Source of the DNA: Roseburia_C sp900315735
Lineage (GTDB): Bacteria; Bacillota; Clostridia; Lachnospirales; Lachnospiraceae
NCBI GenBank assembly: GCA_052118425.1
Contig: JBQKHF010000017.1
Reading direction: 5' to 3' (one strand)
DNA: 64,000 nt
A model generated the notes under the pieces. That model was not told the origin of the DNA. It saw only the letters and a list, made by a program, of their open reading frames with translations, and searched no databases. This document shows, in pieces, positions 25,362 through 34,345 of the stretch. Each line of letters opens with the position of its first letter. Within the stretch, counting starts at the first letter, position 1. The translations under genes were made by a program, and so were the position numbers.

Positions 25362-25603
25362 TGAAGATATTTTTCTCTCGTTGCCAGTCCCCCACGGATA
25401 TGACGCTCCGACTTATTGACGTCCAGCACTTTCCTTGCTTCTCTCGCCAGGGTCGGATTCACCTGGGATAAACGTTCTGTTACGTCCTTATGTACCGTGC
25501 TCTTGCTGATTCCAAACTGCTTTGCGGTCTGACGCACTGTCGCATTGTTATCTATAATGTATTTGGCTATTTCTACGGCTCTTTCTTCTATATAGCTTTT
25601 CAA
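25343..25603 (-). CDS. spoIIID: Sporulation transcriptional regulator SpoIIID
   Basis: An 86-residue DNA-binding protein with the SpoIIID pattern: MKSYIEERAVEIAKYII, helix-turn-helix TVRQTAKQFGISKSTVHKDV, NP-LA-EARKVLD and RHIRGGLATREKY with a basic tail. SpoIIID activates and represses mother-cell genes under sigma-E. The start is TTG at 25603, preceded by AGGGGA. The gene overlaps the convergent CmpB-type gene by 19 bp. It is strong evidence that the host forms endospores. Confidence 0.93.
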   Translation of the reverse strand: MKSYIEERAVEIAKYIIDNNATVRQTAKQFGISKSTVHKDVTERLSQVNPTLAREARKVLDVNKSERHIRGGLATREKYLHQHVTG

Positions 25604-25632
25604 AGAAAATCCCCTGCAATACTTGTTTTTAC

Positions 25633-25664
25633 ATTGTATGCAGAGGATTTGCTTTTATGTATGG
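25633..25664 (-). promoter_or_regulatory. Candidate sigma-E promoter of spoIIID
   Basis: Minus strand CATACAAT (25640-25633) matches the sigma-E -10 consensus, with CCATACAT (25664-25657) about 16 bp upstream as a poorer -35. Placement fits a mother-cell gene. Confidence 0.45.
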
Positions 25665-25684
25665 CTTTTTATCTCATCTATATT

Positions 25685-27460
25685 CTATTTCAAATAACCC
25701 TTTTTCCCTGTGAATACTACTGCCGCTCCGCATAATGCCAAGAGTGCAAGCAGATATCCAACCGGTGATTCATCACCTGTTTTCAATACTTTTGTTTTCT
25801 GTGCTGTGGTCTGGTCTGCAGTTGCATTATTACTTCCATTTGTTGTATCAGCTTTCTTCGCAACGGTAAATTCGGCGGTTGCTTTCTTTTCTTCCCCACT
25901 GATAGAGGACACAATCGCAACCGTATGCTTTCCGGTAGCAAGGCTTTCTAAGTATTCTGCAGTAAAGGTGACAATGGTAGAGCCTTCTGTTACCGTATAA
26001 TTTTTTGCATCTACTACGGTGCCATCCACTTCTACACGAACAAAACTGCTGATACCTGCGTCACTGCGGAAACGAAGCGTTGCACCACTTTCCTTTGTCC
26101 ATTCTCCACCGGCACCTTCAATAATGACCGGTGTTACCGGTTTATAATCCGGGTTCTTCTCATTACAACCTTCCCGTCTGCAGACTTCTGCATTGTTGCT
26201 AAAGTCATGTCCTAATGGATTTCCACTGGTAAATGTTTCCGTTCCCTTTGCTCCACACAGCTTGCAGCATTTGTAGTAAACTGCCGGTGCCGTACAGGTT
26301 GCTGCTGTTTTCAGATAGGAATCTGATACTGTTTCCACCCATTCACCATGCTTGCATGTAATTGTAAATTCTTTTGTTGCTTTCGTATCTGTTCCAACTG
26401 TAATCTGTGCCTTATAACTGCCCGGTAACTTTGGTGCACCTCCAACGGCTTCTGCTCCGCTGTTGTCACTGTTGGTCTTTGTGTCTGTTCCACTCAGATA
26501 ATATACGATTTCCGGAACCGGTAGATTAAGTCTCTTCCAGTCTTCGGATGTTGTTATATTGGCAGCTTTTGCTGTTCCATCATAGTCTGTATTCTCAGCT
26601 GATAAGGATAACCATAAAGATGTATCTTTCTCTTTGCAATCTCCCAAGCCACTGCAGGCTGCAAGAATACGGCTTCCATCTTTGTTTTCATCTACGGCAT
26701 AACCCCATGTGTGACTGTGCTTCCACATACCAATCAGGAGTGTTTTGGCAGATTTAGCATCCATATAATTTTGACCTACTCCAATATAATCTCTCCAAAC
26801 TTGTGGCGTATCTGTCAATTCTGAAATATCTGCCATCATAGCTGTAGAACTTTTCATTGACATGGCATCTCCAACTGTAATGCATGCATCTCTTTTTCCA
26901 TATTCGTTCGATACAGAAATGGCACCCCAGCCAAGTCCATCTCCAGTTGCATAAAGAGAACCGTTTGGACTATTCTCAATGCTTACACTTCCATATCCAA
27001 AAATTGCAAAATCACCATAGTTTTCCGATTCCTCTTTTATGCTGACCAACTCATTGTTTCCAACCAGTGTAATATGAATGTTATCTACATAGCTTAATAC
27101 ATTATTATAATACGATTTTAATTTTAAATTAGAAAATGTCACCTTAGAAAAACTGTCAAAAGGTGGGTTATTAAATTCTCCCAGCTCAATAATATCTGAT
27201 GTAGGTTCTTCATTTTCATCCATTGCAATCGTAATGTCATCCGTCAGAATGGTAAGCGAATTTCTATTTCCAGATTCATATTTTCCATAGGTATAATCGA
27301 CTCCTTCTACAATCGTTCCCGAATCCCTTGACAACGTAAATGGTCCTGCCTGAACCGAATTTGTAGCTGCCTTTGTCTCAACTGTCATCCCCTGCATAAG
27401 ACCTGCTACCATCATCAACGCAAGTAACAAGGAAAATAAACTTTTCTTCTTTTGTTTCAT
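25685..27460 (-). CDS. Secreted surface protein with a sortase-like C-terminal anchor
   Basis: About 591 residues; the ATG at 27460 follows GGGAAGG at six bases, better than 27466. A signal peptide (KQKKKSLFSLLLALMMVAG.., cleavage near ETKAA) leads a Ser/Thr/Asn-rich beta protein. Near residues 370-430 lies a Cys/His cluster (CKHGEW, CTAPAVYYKCCKLCGAKG, GHDF, CRREGC) of the kind seen in Lachnospiraceae surface proteins. An Ig-like segment follows (about 455-535). The end, VLKTGDESP, then a hydrophobic helix and KKGYLK, is a cell-wall sorting signal with VLKTG in place of LPxTG. Ligand and role are unknown. Confidence 0.75.
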   Translation of the reverse strand: MKQKKKSLFSLLLALMMVAGLMQGMTVETKAATNSVQAGPFTLSRDSGTIVEGVDYTYGKYESGNRNSLTILTDDITIAMDENEEPTSDIIELGEFNNPPFDSFSKVTFSNLKLKSYYNNVLSYVDNIHITLVGNNELVSIKEESENYGDFAIFGYGSVSIENSPNGSLYATGDGLGWGAISVSNEYGKRDACITVGDAMSMKSSTAMMADISELTDTPQVWRDYIGVGQNYMDAKSAKTLLIGMWKHSHTWGYAVDENKDGSRILAACSGLGDCKEKDTSLWLSLSAENTDYDGTAKAANITTSEDWKRLNLPVPEIVYYLSGTDTKTNSDNSGAEAVGGAPKLPGSYKAQITVGTDTKATKEFTITCKHGEWVETVSDSYLKTAATCTAPAVYYKCCKLCGAKGTETFTSGNPLGHDFSNNAEVCRREGCNEKNPDYKPVTPVIIEGAGGEWTKESGATLRFRSDAGISSFVRVEVDGTVVDAKNYTVTEGSTIVTFTAEYLESLATGKHTVAIVSSISGEEKKATAEFTVAKKADTTNGSNNATADQTTAQKTKVLKTGDESPVGYLLALLALCGAAVVFTGKKGYLK

Positions 27461-27466
27461 GTACAT

Positions 27467-27749
27467 CCTTCCCTTCTTAAATTACCTTTTTTTCTTTCTT
27501 TTTTCACTTTTCACACTCTCAATGCTGTGTTACAATTACACTGTTATTTTACACCGTACATCGATGTACGATGCAATTATTTTACAAATTTTGCCGGTAA
27601 TTGTGAAAAAATATATGATATGGAAATTTTTGAAGAAATGAAGACCGGCTGCTTTGCCTTAAAATGCCGTAGGCAACCGTCTTTATTTCTTCAAAATTTC
27701 TAAATCCATTCTTTTCACAATCACCGAATAAATAAAAAGGGGGAACATT
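27467..27749. promoter_or_regulatory. Divergent control region with palindrome and long stem-loop
   Basis: No gene. CGTACATCGATGTACG (27555-27570) is a perfect 16-bp palindrome. A long imperfect inverted repeat runs from GAAATTTTTGAAGAAATG (27623-27640) to ATTTCTTCAAAATTTC (27685-27700), with inner pairs GAAGAC with GTCTT and TTGCC with GGCAA. They lie between the surface-protein gene and the MerR gene. Confidence 0.5.
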
Positions 27750-28511
27750 TTGAAAGAACTGTTTTCAATTGGAGATGCCGCAGACTTTGTGGGCATCACA
27801 AGAAGAATTATTTTAAATTATGAAGCTCATGGACTGGTTTTTCCGGATGAAAAAGAAGACCCATCCGGCAATCGTTACTATACCATTGATACACTGACGA
27901 AGATTCGAACCATCCGCTCGCTACAGAATCTTGGCCTGTCACTGGATGAAATCCATGGCTACTTCGACAACTCCAACGACCTTTTATCCATGGTTCGAAG
28001 GCTGGAAGCTTTGCGGGATGAATTAAATGCCAATATCAAAGCCTTATATGAAAGAATCAATCAGGGATTTGAATCAATGGAAATCATTACAATTCCACCA
28101 CAAACGGTGTACTGCCGCAAAACGGAAAGTGACAGCATCGCAGAAAAGACGAATTTGTTAAGAGAGGTTGCCTTGGAAGCACTGCAGAAATATGGTCCGG
28201 CACATACTGGGCAGATTTATTTTACGGAAGCTCCCATTACGGATGCAAAGGATATGTCCTTTTTTGCTGTTGTCCCGGCAGGAAGCAAGGGTGAGCACAT
28301 TTTAAATCTCCCTGCCCAGAAAGCAGTCTGCCTCTATCATCATGGAGCGTATGAAGAATTGCCATCGGTTCATGATACCCTGCTTTCCTATGTCAGAGAG
28401 CAAAAACTTACACTGGTTGGTATCTTCCGTCACTGTTACTTAGAGGGACCACCACAGCATAAAGATAAAAGTAAATTTATTACCCAGGTACTGCTGCCGG
28501 TGAAGCAATAA
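27750..28511 (+). CDS. MerR-family regulator with effector-binding domain
   Basis: A 253-residue protein: MerR DNA-binding domain (FSIGDAADFVGITRRIILNYE, then NRYYTIDTLTKIRTIRSLQNLGLSLDEI, about 4-70), a linker helix (about 73-105) and a C-terminal GyrI/BmrR-like effector domain (about 112-253). The start is TTG at 27750 after AAAAGGGGG. It resembles BmrR/BltR-type multidrug sensors. It converges on a MATE exporter, a natural target, but the exporter is on the other strand with its own upstream gene, so control of it is inferred. Confidence 0.8.
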   Translation: MKELFSIGDAADFVGITRRIILNYEAHGLVFPDEKEDPSGNRYYTIDTLTKIRTIRSLQNLGLSLDEIHGYFDNSNDLLSMVRRLEALRDELNANIKALYERINQGFESMEIITIPPQTVYCRKTESDSIAEKTNLLREVALEALQKYGPAHTGQIYFTEAPITDAKDMSFFAVVPAGSKGEHILNLPAQKAVCLYHHGAYEELPSVHDTLLSYVREQKLTLVGIFRHCYLEGPPQHKDKSKFITQVLLPVKQ

Positions 28512-28617
28512 GCAAATCTGTTTCGTTCATTTACTGATATTACTTATTTCCATTACTGCTGGTGTTCTGATAACGCATATTTGCTGATACTGCTCATACA
28601 ACAATATTATGCATGTT

Positions 28618-29994
28618 CTAAATGACATGTATCCGGCTCCACCTGCCGCTTAGATACCGGACGCTGAATGCGATGGCACGAAGCGTCCAATCGGCAAACA
28701 TGCCAATCCACACCGCCATTAGTCCGAAACCGCAGCTGCGGATCAGATATACACACAGTGCCACACGGCAGAACCACATGGTAAGGCTGGATAAAATCAT
28801 GGAGAATTTCACATCTCCGGCGGCACGCATGCCATAAGCCGGGATAAATGCCAGCACCCATACAATCGGTTTTACAATCGTAATTGCTATTATCATTTCC
28901 ATGCAGAGGGAGGCACTTTCTGCTTCCATTCCAGCTAAAAATGTAACCGGCTTTGTCAATAAAAATACCACTGCACAGGAAATCAGAATAACAATTTCTG
29001 CATAGCCGCAGAGTTTCACCATATAATAACGCGCCTCTTCCACTTTTCCGGCTCCAATACATTGTCCTACTACTGTCATCAGGCCGATTCCGATTCCAAT
29101 GGCTCCGATTCCATTTAAATTTTCCAGTATAATGGTCATTGCCTGTGCGGCAATAGCTGCCGTTCCAAGGGTTGATACGCTGGACTGGATTGCCAGTTTA
29201 CCAAACTGGAACATTCCATTTTCAATTCCGGACGGAAGTCCGATGGAAAGAATTTTTCCAATCAGTGGGAAATTTGGCCGGATTTTAAGATAATGATTTA
29301 CCACAATCACCTGATCCGGTTTCCGCAGATTCCAGAAAATTACTACTGCACAGAAAATTCTTGAAAATAAGGTAGAAAGAGCTGCTCCCTCCACGCCCAT
29401 TTTTAATCCAAAGATAAGCACTGCATTTCCTGCAATATTGAGTCCATTGGAAAGCACGGAAATCATCATTGGAAAACGGCTGTTTCCTGCTGCCCGGTAA
29501 AAAGCTCCACCGGCATCAAAAAGTGCAATAAACGGAAAGGAAATGGCTGTCAGCAGGAAATAAATCACGGAATTATCCATAACCGCCTTCTCCACCTGTC
29601 CGAAAATCAGATGCAGCAACGAGCCACGAAATACAACGCAAATCACAGACAATACCGTAGAAATCGTCAGTACGCTTAAAGTCACCTGTCTCGCAGCCTC
29701 ATTGCTGGACTCCCGGTCTCCCCTTCCAAGATACTGAGAACAGATAATTGCCGCTCCTGCTCCCAATGCCGTAAATACCTGTATGACCAGCACATTGATG
29801 GAATCCACCAGTGATACCGCAGAGATTGCCGCACTTCCCACATTGCTTACCATCATGGTATCCGCCATTCCCATAAAGGAATTCAAAAGCTGCTCTACCA
29901 TTATCGGCAGAAGCAGCGTAAGGAGTTGCTTATTGGAAAACATCATATGCTTCCGGTCTAATTTTGTTGCATCATATAATCTTATCTTTTGCAT
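28618..29994 (-). CDS. MATE-family multidrug/cation antiporter
   Basis: A 458-residue membrane protein with twelve predicted segments. The pattern LLPIMVEQLLNSFMGMADTMMVSNVGSAAISAVSLVDS at the start and the repeated half near residue 250 are typical of the DinF/NorM-like MATE group, which exports cationic compounds with Na+ or H+. Two bases separate it from the stop of the upstream small gene, so they are co-transcribed. Substrate unknown. Confidence 0.9.
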   Translation of the reverse strand: MQKIRLYDATKLDRKHMMFSNKQLLTLLLPIMVEQLLNSFMGMADTMMVSNVGSAAISAVSLVDSINVLVIQVFTALGAGAAIICSQYLGRGDRESSNEAARQVTLSVLTISTVLSVICVVFRGSLLHLIFGQVEKAVMDNSVIYFLLTAISFPFIALFDAGGAFYRAAGNSRFPMMISVLSNGLNIAGNAVLIFGLKMGVEGAALSTLFSRIFCAVVIFWNLRKPDQVIVVNHYLKIRPNFPLIGKILSIGLPSGIENGMFQFGKLAIQSSVSTLGTAAIAAQAMTIILENLNGIGAIGIGIGLMTVVGQCIGAGKVEEARYYMVKLCGYAEIVILISCAVVFLLTKPVTFLAGMEAESASLCMEMIIAITIVKPIVWVLAFIPAYGMRAAGDVKFSMILSSLTMWFCRVALCVYLIRSCGFGLMAVWIGMFADWTLRAIAFSVRYLSGRWSRIHVI

Positions 29995-29995
29995 T

Positions 29996-30415
29996 TTATT
30001 TCACTTCTTGCTCTTTTACTACCGGAGTAAAATCTTCTGTATCTCCACAGAAGAACCCGCCTGCTCCGGCGATAATTTTTTGCATGATTTTTTGCATAAA
30101 TGCATAATTTTCTGTGTCAATTGTGACAGCAAAAAGAGCATGAATATCATGCTCTTTTAAATAAGCATTGGCATATTCATCCTTTAAATTGACTGCAATC
30201 TCTTCGATATCCATGGAATGATGCTCCGGAACCTCCACCTCTAATACTCCCGCCTCTTTCCAGATTTCTGTTTCGATGCCATCCATTCCCTCTAATGCAT
30301 TTTCAATCTCTGCTACTGTGATGGAATCTGGATTCATATAAAGCCACTCTTTGGTAACGGTGGCTGTGCCTGCTTTCTTTTCTCTTATTTTCTTTAACTT
30401 TGATTTATTCTTCAT
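29996..30415 (-). CDS. Hypothetical protein upstream of the MATE exporter
   Basis: A 139-residue soluble protein with a very basic N-terminus (KNKSKLKKIREKKAG) and an acidic mixed alpha/beta body. I do not recognise a family. It is coupled to the MATE gene by a two-base gap and shares its transcript. No signal peptide, membrane segment or cysteine motif of note. Confidence 0.6.
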   Translation of the reverse strand: MKNKSKLKKIREKKAGTATVTKEWLYMNPDSITVAEIENALEGMDGIETEIWKEAGVLEVEVPEHHSMDIEEIAVNLKDEYANAYLKEHDIHALFAVTIDTENYAFMQKIMQKIIAGAGGFFCGDTEDFTPVVKEQEVK

Positions 30416-30477
30416 ATCCGCTCCTGTTTGTGTTTATAGATATGTTCATATTAGCACAAACATGGACTTCTGTCTCC

Positions 30478-32883
30478 CTACTTTTTTACTTCTCCATCCA
30501 TAAAATATAAACGGGATGCAAAATCCGGGTAGTGCCTTACCTTATCATTGTATCCGGTTCCGCCAAATGCCGGACTGACATGAACGCCGCCATACATTAA
30601 GGTATCTCCATATGCATGGAAGTCTTCCGTCTCGCCATCCATTTTTACCAATTTCGAAAGCACCTGATGGGTCAGGGAATCCTGTCTGATGTGAACCGGT
30701 GAAACGGTATTTACCAGGTCTCCGAATTCTTTGATATTATATTTTAATTTCCGGTTGTAGAAATGGTAACGGACATCCGGCAGCAATCCCTTCGGATAAT
30801 AGGTCTGCTGCTGCGTATTTGGTACCACTAATTTCTGCATCAGCATACCCACTGCCTTCGTGCCATCTTCCGATACGCAGGTCCATTCCATCTGATTACC
30901 GGCTTCATCCGCTAAAACGCTGCCGCCCATTCCACTCTGTGTTCCGTCGTAAAAGCTTCTGCCCCGGTAAAAGGTTCCCTGCTGCAACACCTTCCGCCAT
31001 TTCTTATATAATGCAATCTGCTCCTTCATGGCTTCCTTTTCTTCTTTTTTCATATCGCAGAGGTTGCATTCATAGCCGAAGCTTCCAAAGCATGCCACCT
31101 GAAATCTTGTCTCTAATGGCGTATTCCGCAGCGTCTGGTGATTCGGGCAGGCAGACACATGAGCACTGACTGCTGACAGCGGATAGCCGTAACTATAATT
31201 TTCTTCTATCTCCGCCCGGCACAATGCATCCGTATCATCACTGCCCCAGATCTGCGGAAAATAGCATAAGATTCCAAGGTCAAAGCGGTTGCCGCCTGCT
31301 GCACAGCCTTCAAATAAAATCTCCGGAAACCGTTCCGTCAGCTCCTTCATGCAGCGGTATAATCCCAGCACATAGCGGTGTGCCACTTCTCCCTGCCGTT
31401 CCGGTGGAAGTGCTGTGGAATAATAATCACTGAAGGTCCGGTTCATGTCCCATTTCACATAGGAAATGTCTGCTGAAGAAAAGACTTTACTCATGCTCTC
31501 AATAATATAATCCTGTACTTCTCTTCTTCCCAAATCTAAAATCCGCTGGTTTCTTCCTTCCGAATGAGGCTGTCCCGGAATCTCAATGGTCCAGTCCGGA
31601 TGTGCCACATAAAGTTTGCTTTTCACATTGACCATTTCCGGCTCCACCCAGATACCGAATTGCAGTCCCAGTCCGCGAATCTTATCGGATAAACCCTTAA
31701 GCCCACCCGGCAGCTTCTTCGCATTTGCTTCCCAGTCTCCTAAGGAACTGCTGTCATCCATCCGTTCGCCAAACCAGCCGTCATCCATTACAAATAATTC
31801 TATGCCAACTTCTTTTGCTTCCTTTGCCAGCTTCAGTAACTTCTTCTCACTGATGTCAAAATAGGAAGCCTCCCAACTGTTAAGCAGTATCGGCCGCTCC
31901 TTCTTCTGCCAGGTTCCACGGACAATATGCTCCCGGATAAAATGATGCAGCCTCTGGCTCATCTGGTTAAATCCGTTTTCTGCATATGCCATCACTGCCT
32001 CCGGTGCCTGAAAGCATTCTTCCGGTGCCACTTCATAGGAAAATGCCTGTGGGTTGATTCCTGTCACCAGACGCATTTTGCCAAAGCTGTTTACTTCTGT
32101 TGCTTCATAGTGATTACCGGAATAGATAAGGTGAAAACCAAAGCATTCCCCGGCATCCTCTGTGGTCTTCGGCCGGCTTAGCATCACAAAGGAATTGGCC
32201 CGGCTGGAGGTGGTTCCGGTATAGGAAGCATTTACTAATTTTCCTGCTATTACCGGCATATCACTCCGCTTCATTTCTCTTGCCCAGGCTCCATGAAATG
32301 TAGTAAATGCATAATCATGCCCATCAAAGTCAAGCTGCAGGCTCATCAGCCGCTTCAATTGCACAGCTTTCTTTCCGTTATTATAGAATTTCGCACTGCG
32401 GCTGATGATGTCACAGGATGGATAGACATAATAATACAATTCCAGTGCCAGCTCATTTCCTTCGTCCGCAAGCCGGATACAAAGCTGCTCCACTTCCTCT
32501 TCGCTGCCATAGGAACCCGGCAGTTCCGCAAAGGCTTCCTTACCTTTGGTTATCTCTGCTTCCTTGTATACAAAATCTATCGTATTGCTTCCATTGGCAT
32601 TCACCACTTCCACAAAAGGCTCTCTTATATCTCCTTTTCCATAGGAGGACATTTCAAGGCGCATATCCTCTAAGGAATATGCTTTCTGCTCTTCGTTATA
32701 CAGATTCACATTACCCGGTGCAAAGACATGCTTTTCCACCAGCGGCTGCATATCTGCTTCGTCCTCGATATGAAGCTTTCTGCCATAATAAAGATGTTCC
32801 AGCTGTCCGGTAGGAAGTACCCGGAAGCAATAGGTGGTATGGTCGGTATCCAGAATAAAATAATCCTTTTCCTTACGAATCAT
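30478..32883 (-). CDS. GH36 alpha-galactosidase
   Basis: An 801-residue enzyme that releases alpha-1,6-linked galactose from melibiose, raffinose or stachyose. A beta-sandwich N-terminal domain (1-320) precedes the barrel: MDDGWFG (366-372), WVEPEMV (412-418), the nucleophile D479 in YVKWDMNR, CAAGGNRFD (527-535) and the acid/base region WGSDDTD (546-552). The length is somewhat greater than the usual 720-750. No signal peptide, so it is cytoplasmic and works on imported oligosaccharides. Last gene of the galactoside operon, 85 bp after the symporter. Confidence 0.93.
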   Translation of the reverse strand: MIRKEKDYFILDTDHTTYCFRVLPTGQLEHLYYGRKLHIEDEADMQPLVEKHVFAPGNVNLYNEEQKAYSLEDMRLEMSSYGKGDIREPFVEVVNANGSNTIDFVYKEAEITKGKEAFAELPGSYGSEEEVEQLCIRLADEGNELALELYYYVYPSCDIISRSAKFYNNGKKAVQLKRLMSLQLDFDGHDYAFTTFHGAWAREMKRSDMPVIAGKLVNASYTGTTSSRANSFVMLSRPKTTEDAGECFGFHLIYSGNHYEATEVNSFGKMRLVTGINPQAFSYEVAPEECFQAPEAVMAYAENGFNQMSQRLHHFIREHIVRGTWQKKERPILLNSWEASYFDISEKKLLKLAKEAKEVGIELFVMDDGWFGERMDDSSSLGDWEANAKKLPGGLKGLSDKIRGLGLQFGIWVEPEMVNVKSKLYVAHPDWTIEIPGQPHSEGRNQRILDLGRREVQDYIIESMSKVFSSADISYVKWDMNRTFSDYYSTALPPERQGEVAHRYVLGLYRCMKELTERFPEILFEGCAAGGNRFDLGILCYFPQIWGSDDTDALCRAEIEENYSYGYPLSAVSAHVSACPNHQTLRNTPLETRFQVACFGSFGYECNLCDMKKEEKEAMKEQIALYKKWRKVLQQGTFYRGRSFYDGTQSGMGGSVLADEAGNQMEWTCVSEDGTKAVGMLMQKLVVPNTQQQTYYPKGLLPDVRYHFYNRKLKYNIKEFGDLVNTVSPVHIRQDSLTHQVLSKLVKMDGETEDFHAYGDTLMYGGVHVSPAFGGTGYNDKVRHYPDFASRLYFMDGEVKK

Positions 32884-32968
32884 AAGTAAATTCCTTTCTC
32901 TTTCATCCTGCTTTTTCTGCCTGCTGTTTTTACATACTTTTTTGCTTATTGTTTTGCCTAATGTCTGT

Positions 32969-34345
32969 TTATGCTTCTTTCGCTTTAATCTGCTCTGTGA
33001 TTTCCTGCACTTTTTCTTCTGTCAGGATAAATTTCTTACGGAATACCAGCACTGCAATCAGTAAGCCGATAATCGGAATTCCTGCCATCGTCATGCGTAG
33101 TCCTAAAAGGGAGCTGCCGGACGCAGCAGCTGCGGCTGCTGTTTCTGCAGTATCATTACTTAAGTGGCAGAGATTTAAGCAGATGGAAGCTGCCAGTGCA
33201 GCTACTCCGGATGCCAGTTTTACCACAAAGGTCTGCATGGAAAAGATAACGCTCTCATCTCTCCGGTTATTTTTCAGTTCGCCATAGTCCACGGTATTTG
33301 CAAGAAATACGGTGGTAAGTACCGTCAGCATTCCAAAGGCTGTAAAGATAAAGAATGCCGGAATAAATAATAACAATAAGTTTGACATATTTGTCAGTGT
33401 CAGTATAAATAATACACCATAACCTGCGATTGCCATAACGAAGCTTACATAAAATACCTTCAAGGCACTTAAGAATTTACGCAGCAGTGGGAAGAATATC
33501 ATCATGGAAATAATCTGGATTCCACCACCAAAGGTATTGAATAAAGTATAGCTGTTATACCACGCGTCCCCGCCAAAATCATATTTGAAGAAATAAATCA
33601 AAAGGTTTGAAGTAATATAAAGAGAGCAGTTAATCAGCACTATCGTAATAACAACGGTCATTGCCTGGTCATTCTGTAACAATGCTTTAAACATCTGTCC
33701 CACCGATGGAGAGTCCACATTTACGGTAGATTTCTCCTTGATGCTCATGCAGGTAATGGTGATAAAGATAACAAATAATATTGCAAGAATCAGTGCAAAC
33801 CATTTAAAACCAGCACGCTCATTGCCCTGTCCTAATACGACCACACATTTTACAGTAATAATCGTAACTAATGCGGAACCTACTCCTGCACAGGAACGGG
33901 CAAGGGTAGAAAGCCCCTCTCTTTCTTTTCCACCTTCGGTAAATGCCGGAATCATGGACCAAAATGGAATGTCCATCATGGTATAGGTAACGCCCCACAA
34001 TATATAAGTTACTGCTGCATAGGCAACCAGTCCGCCGCCATCTAATGCAGGTGGTGCAGCAAACATCAGATATAAGATTACTGCATTGGTTATGGTTCCA
34101 ATCAAAAGCCACGGACGGAACTTACCCCAGCGGGTTCTTGTCTTGGCTACGATAATTCCCATAATCGGATCATTAAATGCATCAAATACTCTTGCTGCCA
34201 TCAGGATAATTCCCATCGCAATGGCACTGACATTCAAAATATCCTGATAGTAATATAAAATGTAACTTGCAGAAAGCATGTATACCATGTCTTTGCCAAC
34301 TGCACCAAGGCCATATGCCACTTTTTCTTTTGTTGTTAATCTCAT
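32969..34345 (-). CDS. GPH-family sugar:cation symporter (MelB-like)
   Basis: A 458-residue transporter with twelve membrane segments and the GPH signatures near the N-terminus: GLGAVGKDMVYMLSASYILYYYQDIL, then AARVFDAFNDPIMG and TRTRWGKFRPW. Family members import melibiose, lactose, raffinose-type or related sugars with Na+ or H+. It overlaps the upstream gene by 4 bp (ATGA) and precedes the alpha-galactosidase, so galactosides are the probable substrate. The exact sugar is not readable from the sequence. Confidence 0.9.
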   Translation of the reverse strand: MRLTTKEKVAYGLGAVGKDMVYMLSASYILYYYQDILNVSAIAMGIILMAARVFDAFNDPIMGIIVAKTRTRWGKFRPWLLIGTITNAVILYLMFAAPPALDGGGLVAYAAVTYILWGVTYTMMDIPFWSMIPAFTEGGKEREGLSTLARSCAGVGSALVTIITVKCVVVLGQGNERAGFKWFALILAILFVIFITITCMSIKEKSTVNVDSPSVGQMFKALLQNDQAMTVVITIVLINCSLYITSNLLIYFFKYDFGGDAWYNSYTLFNTFGGGIQIISMMIFFPLLRKFLSALKVFYVSFVMAIAGYGVLFILTLTNMSNLLLLFIPAFFIFTAFGMLTVLTTVFLANTVDYGELKNNRRDESVIFSMQTFVVKLASGVAALAASICLNLCHLSNDTAETAAAAAASGSSLLGLRMTMAGIPIIGLLIAVLVFRKKFILTEEKVQEITEQIKAKEA

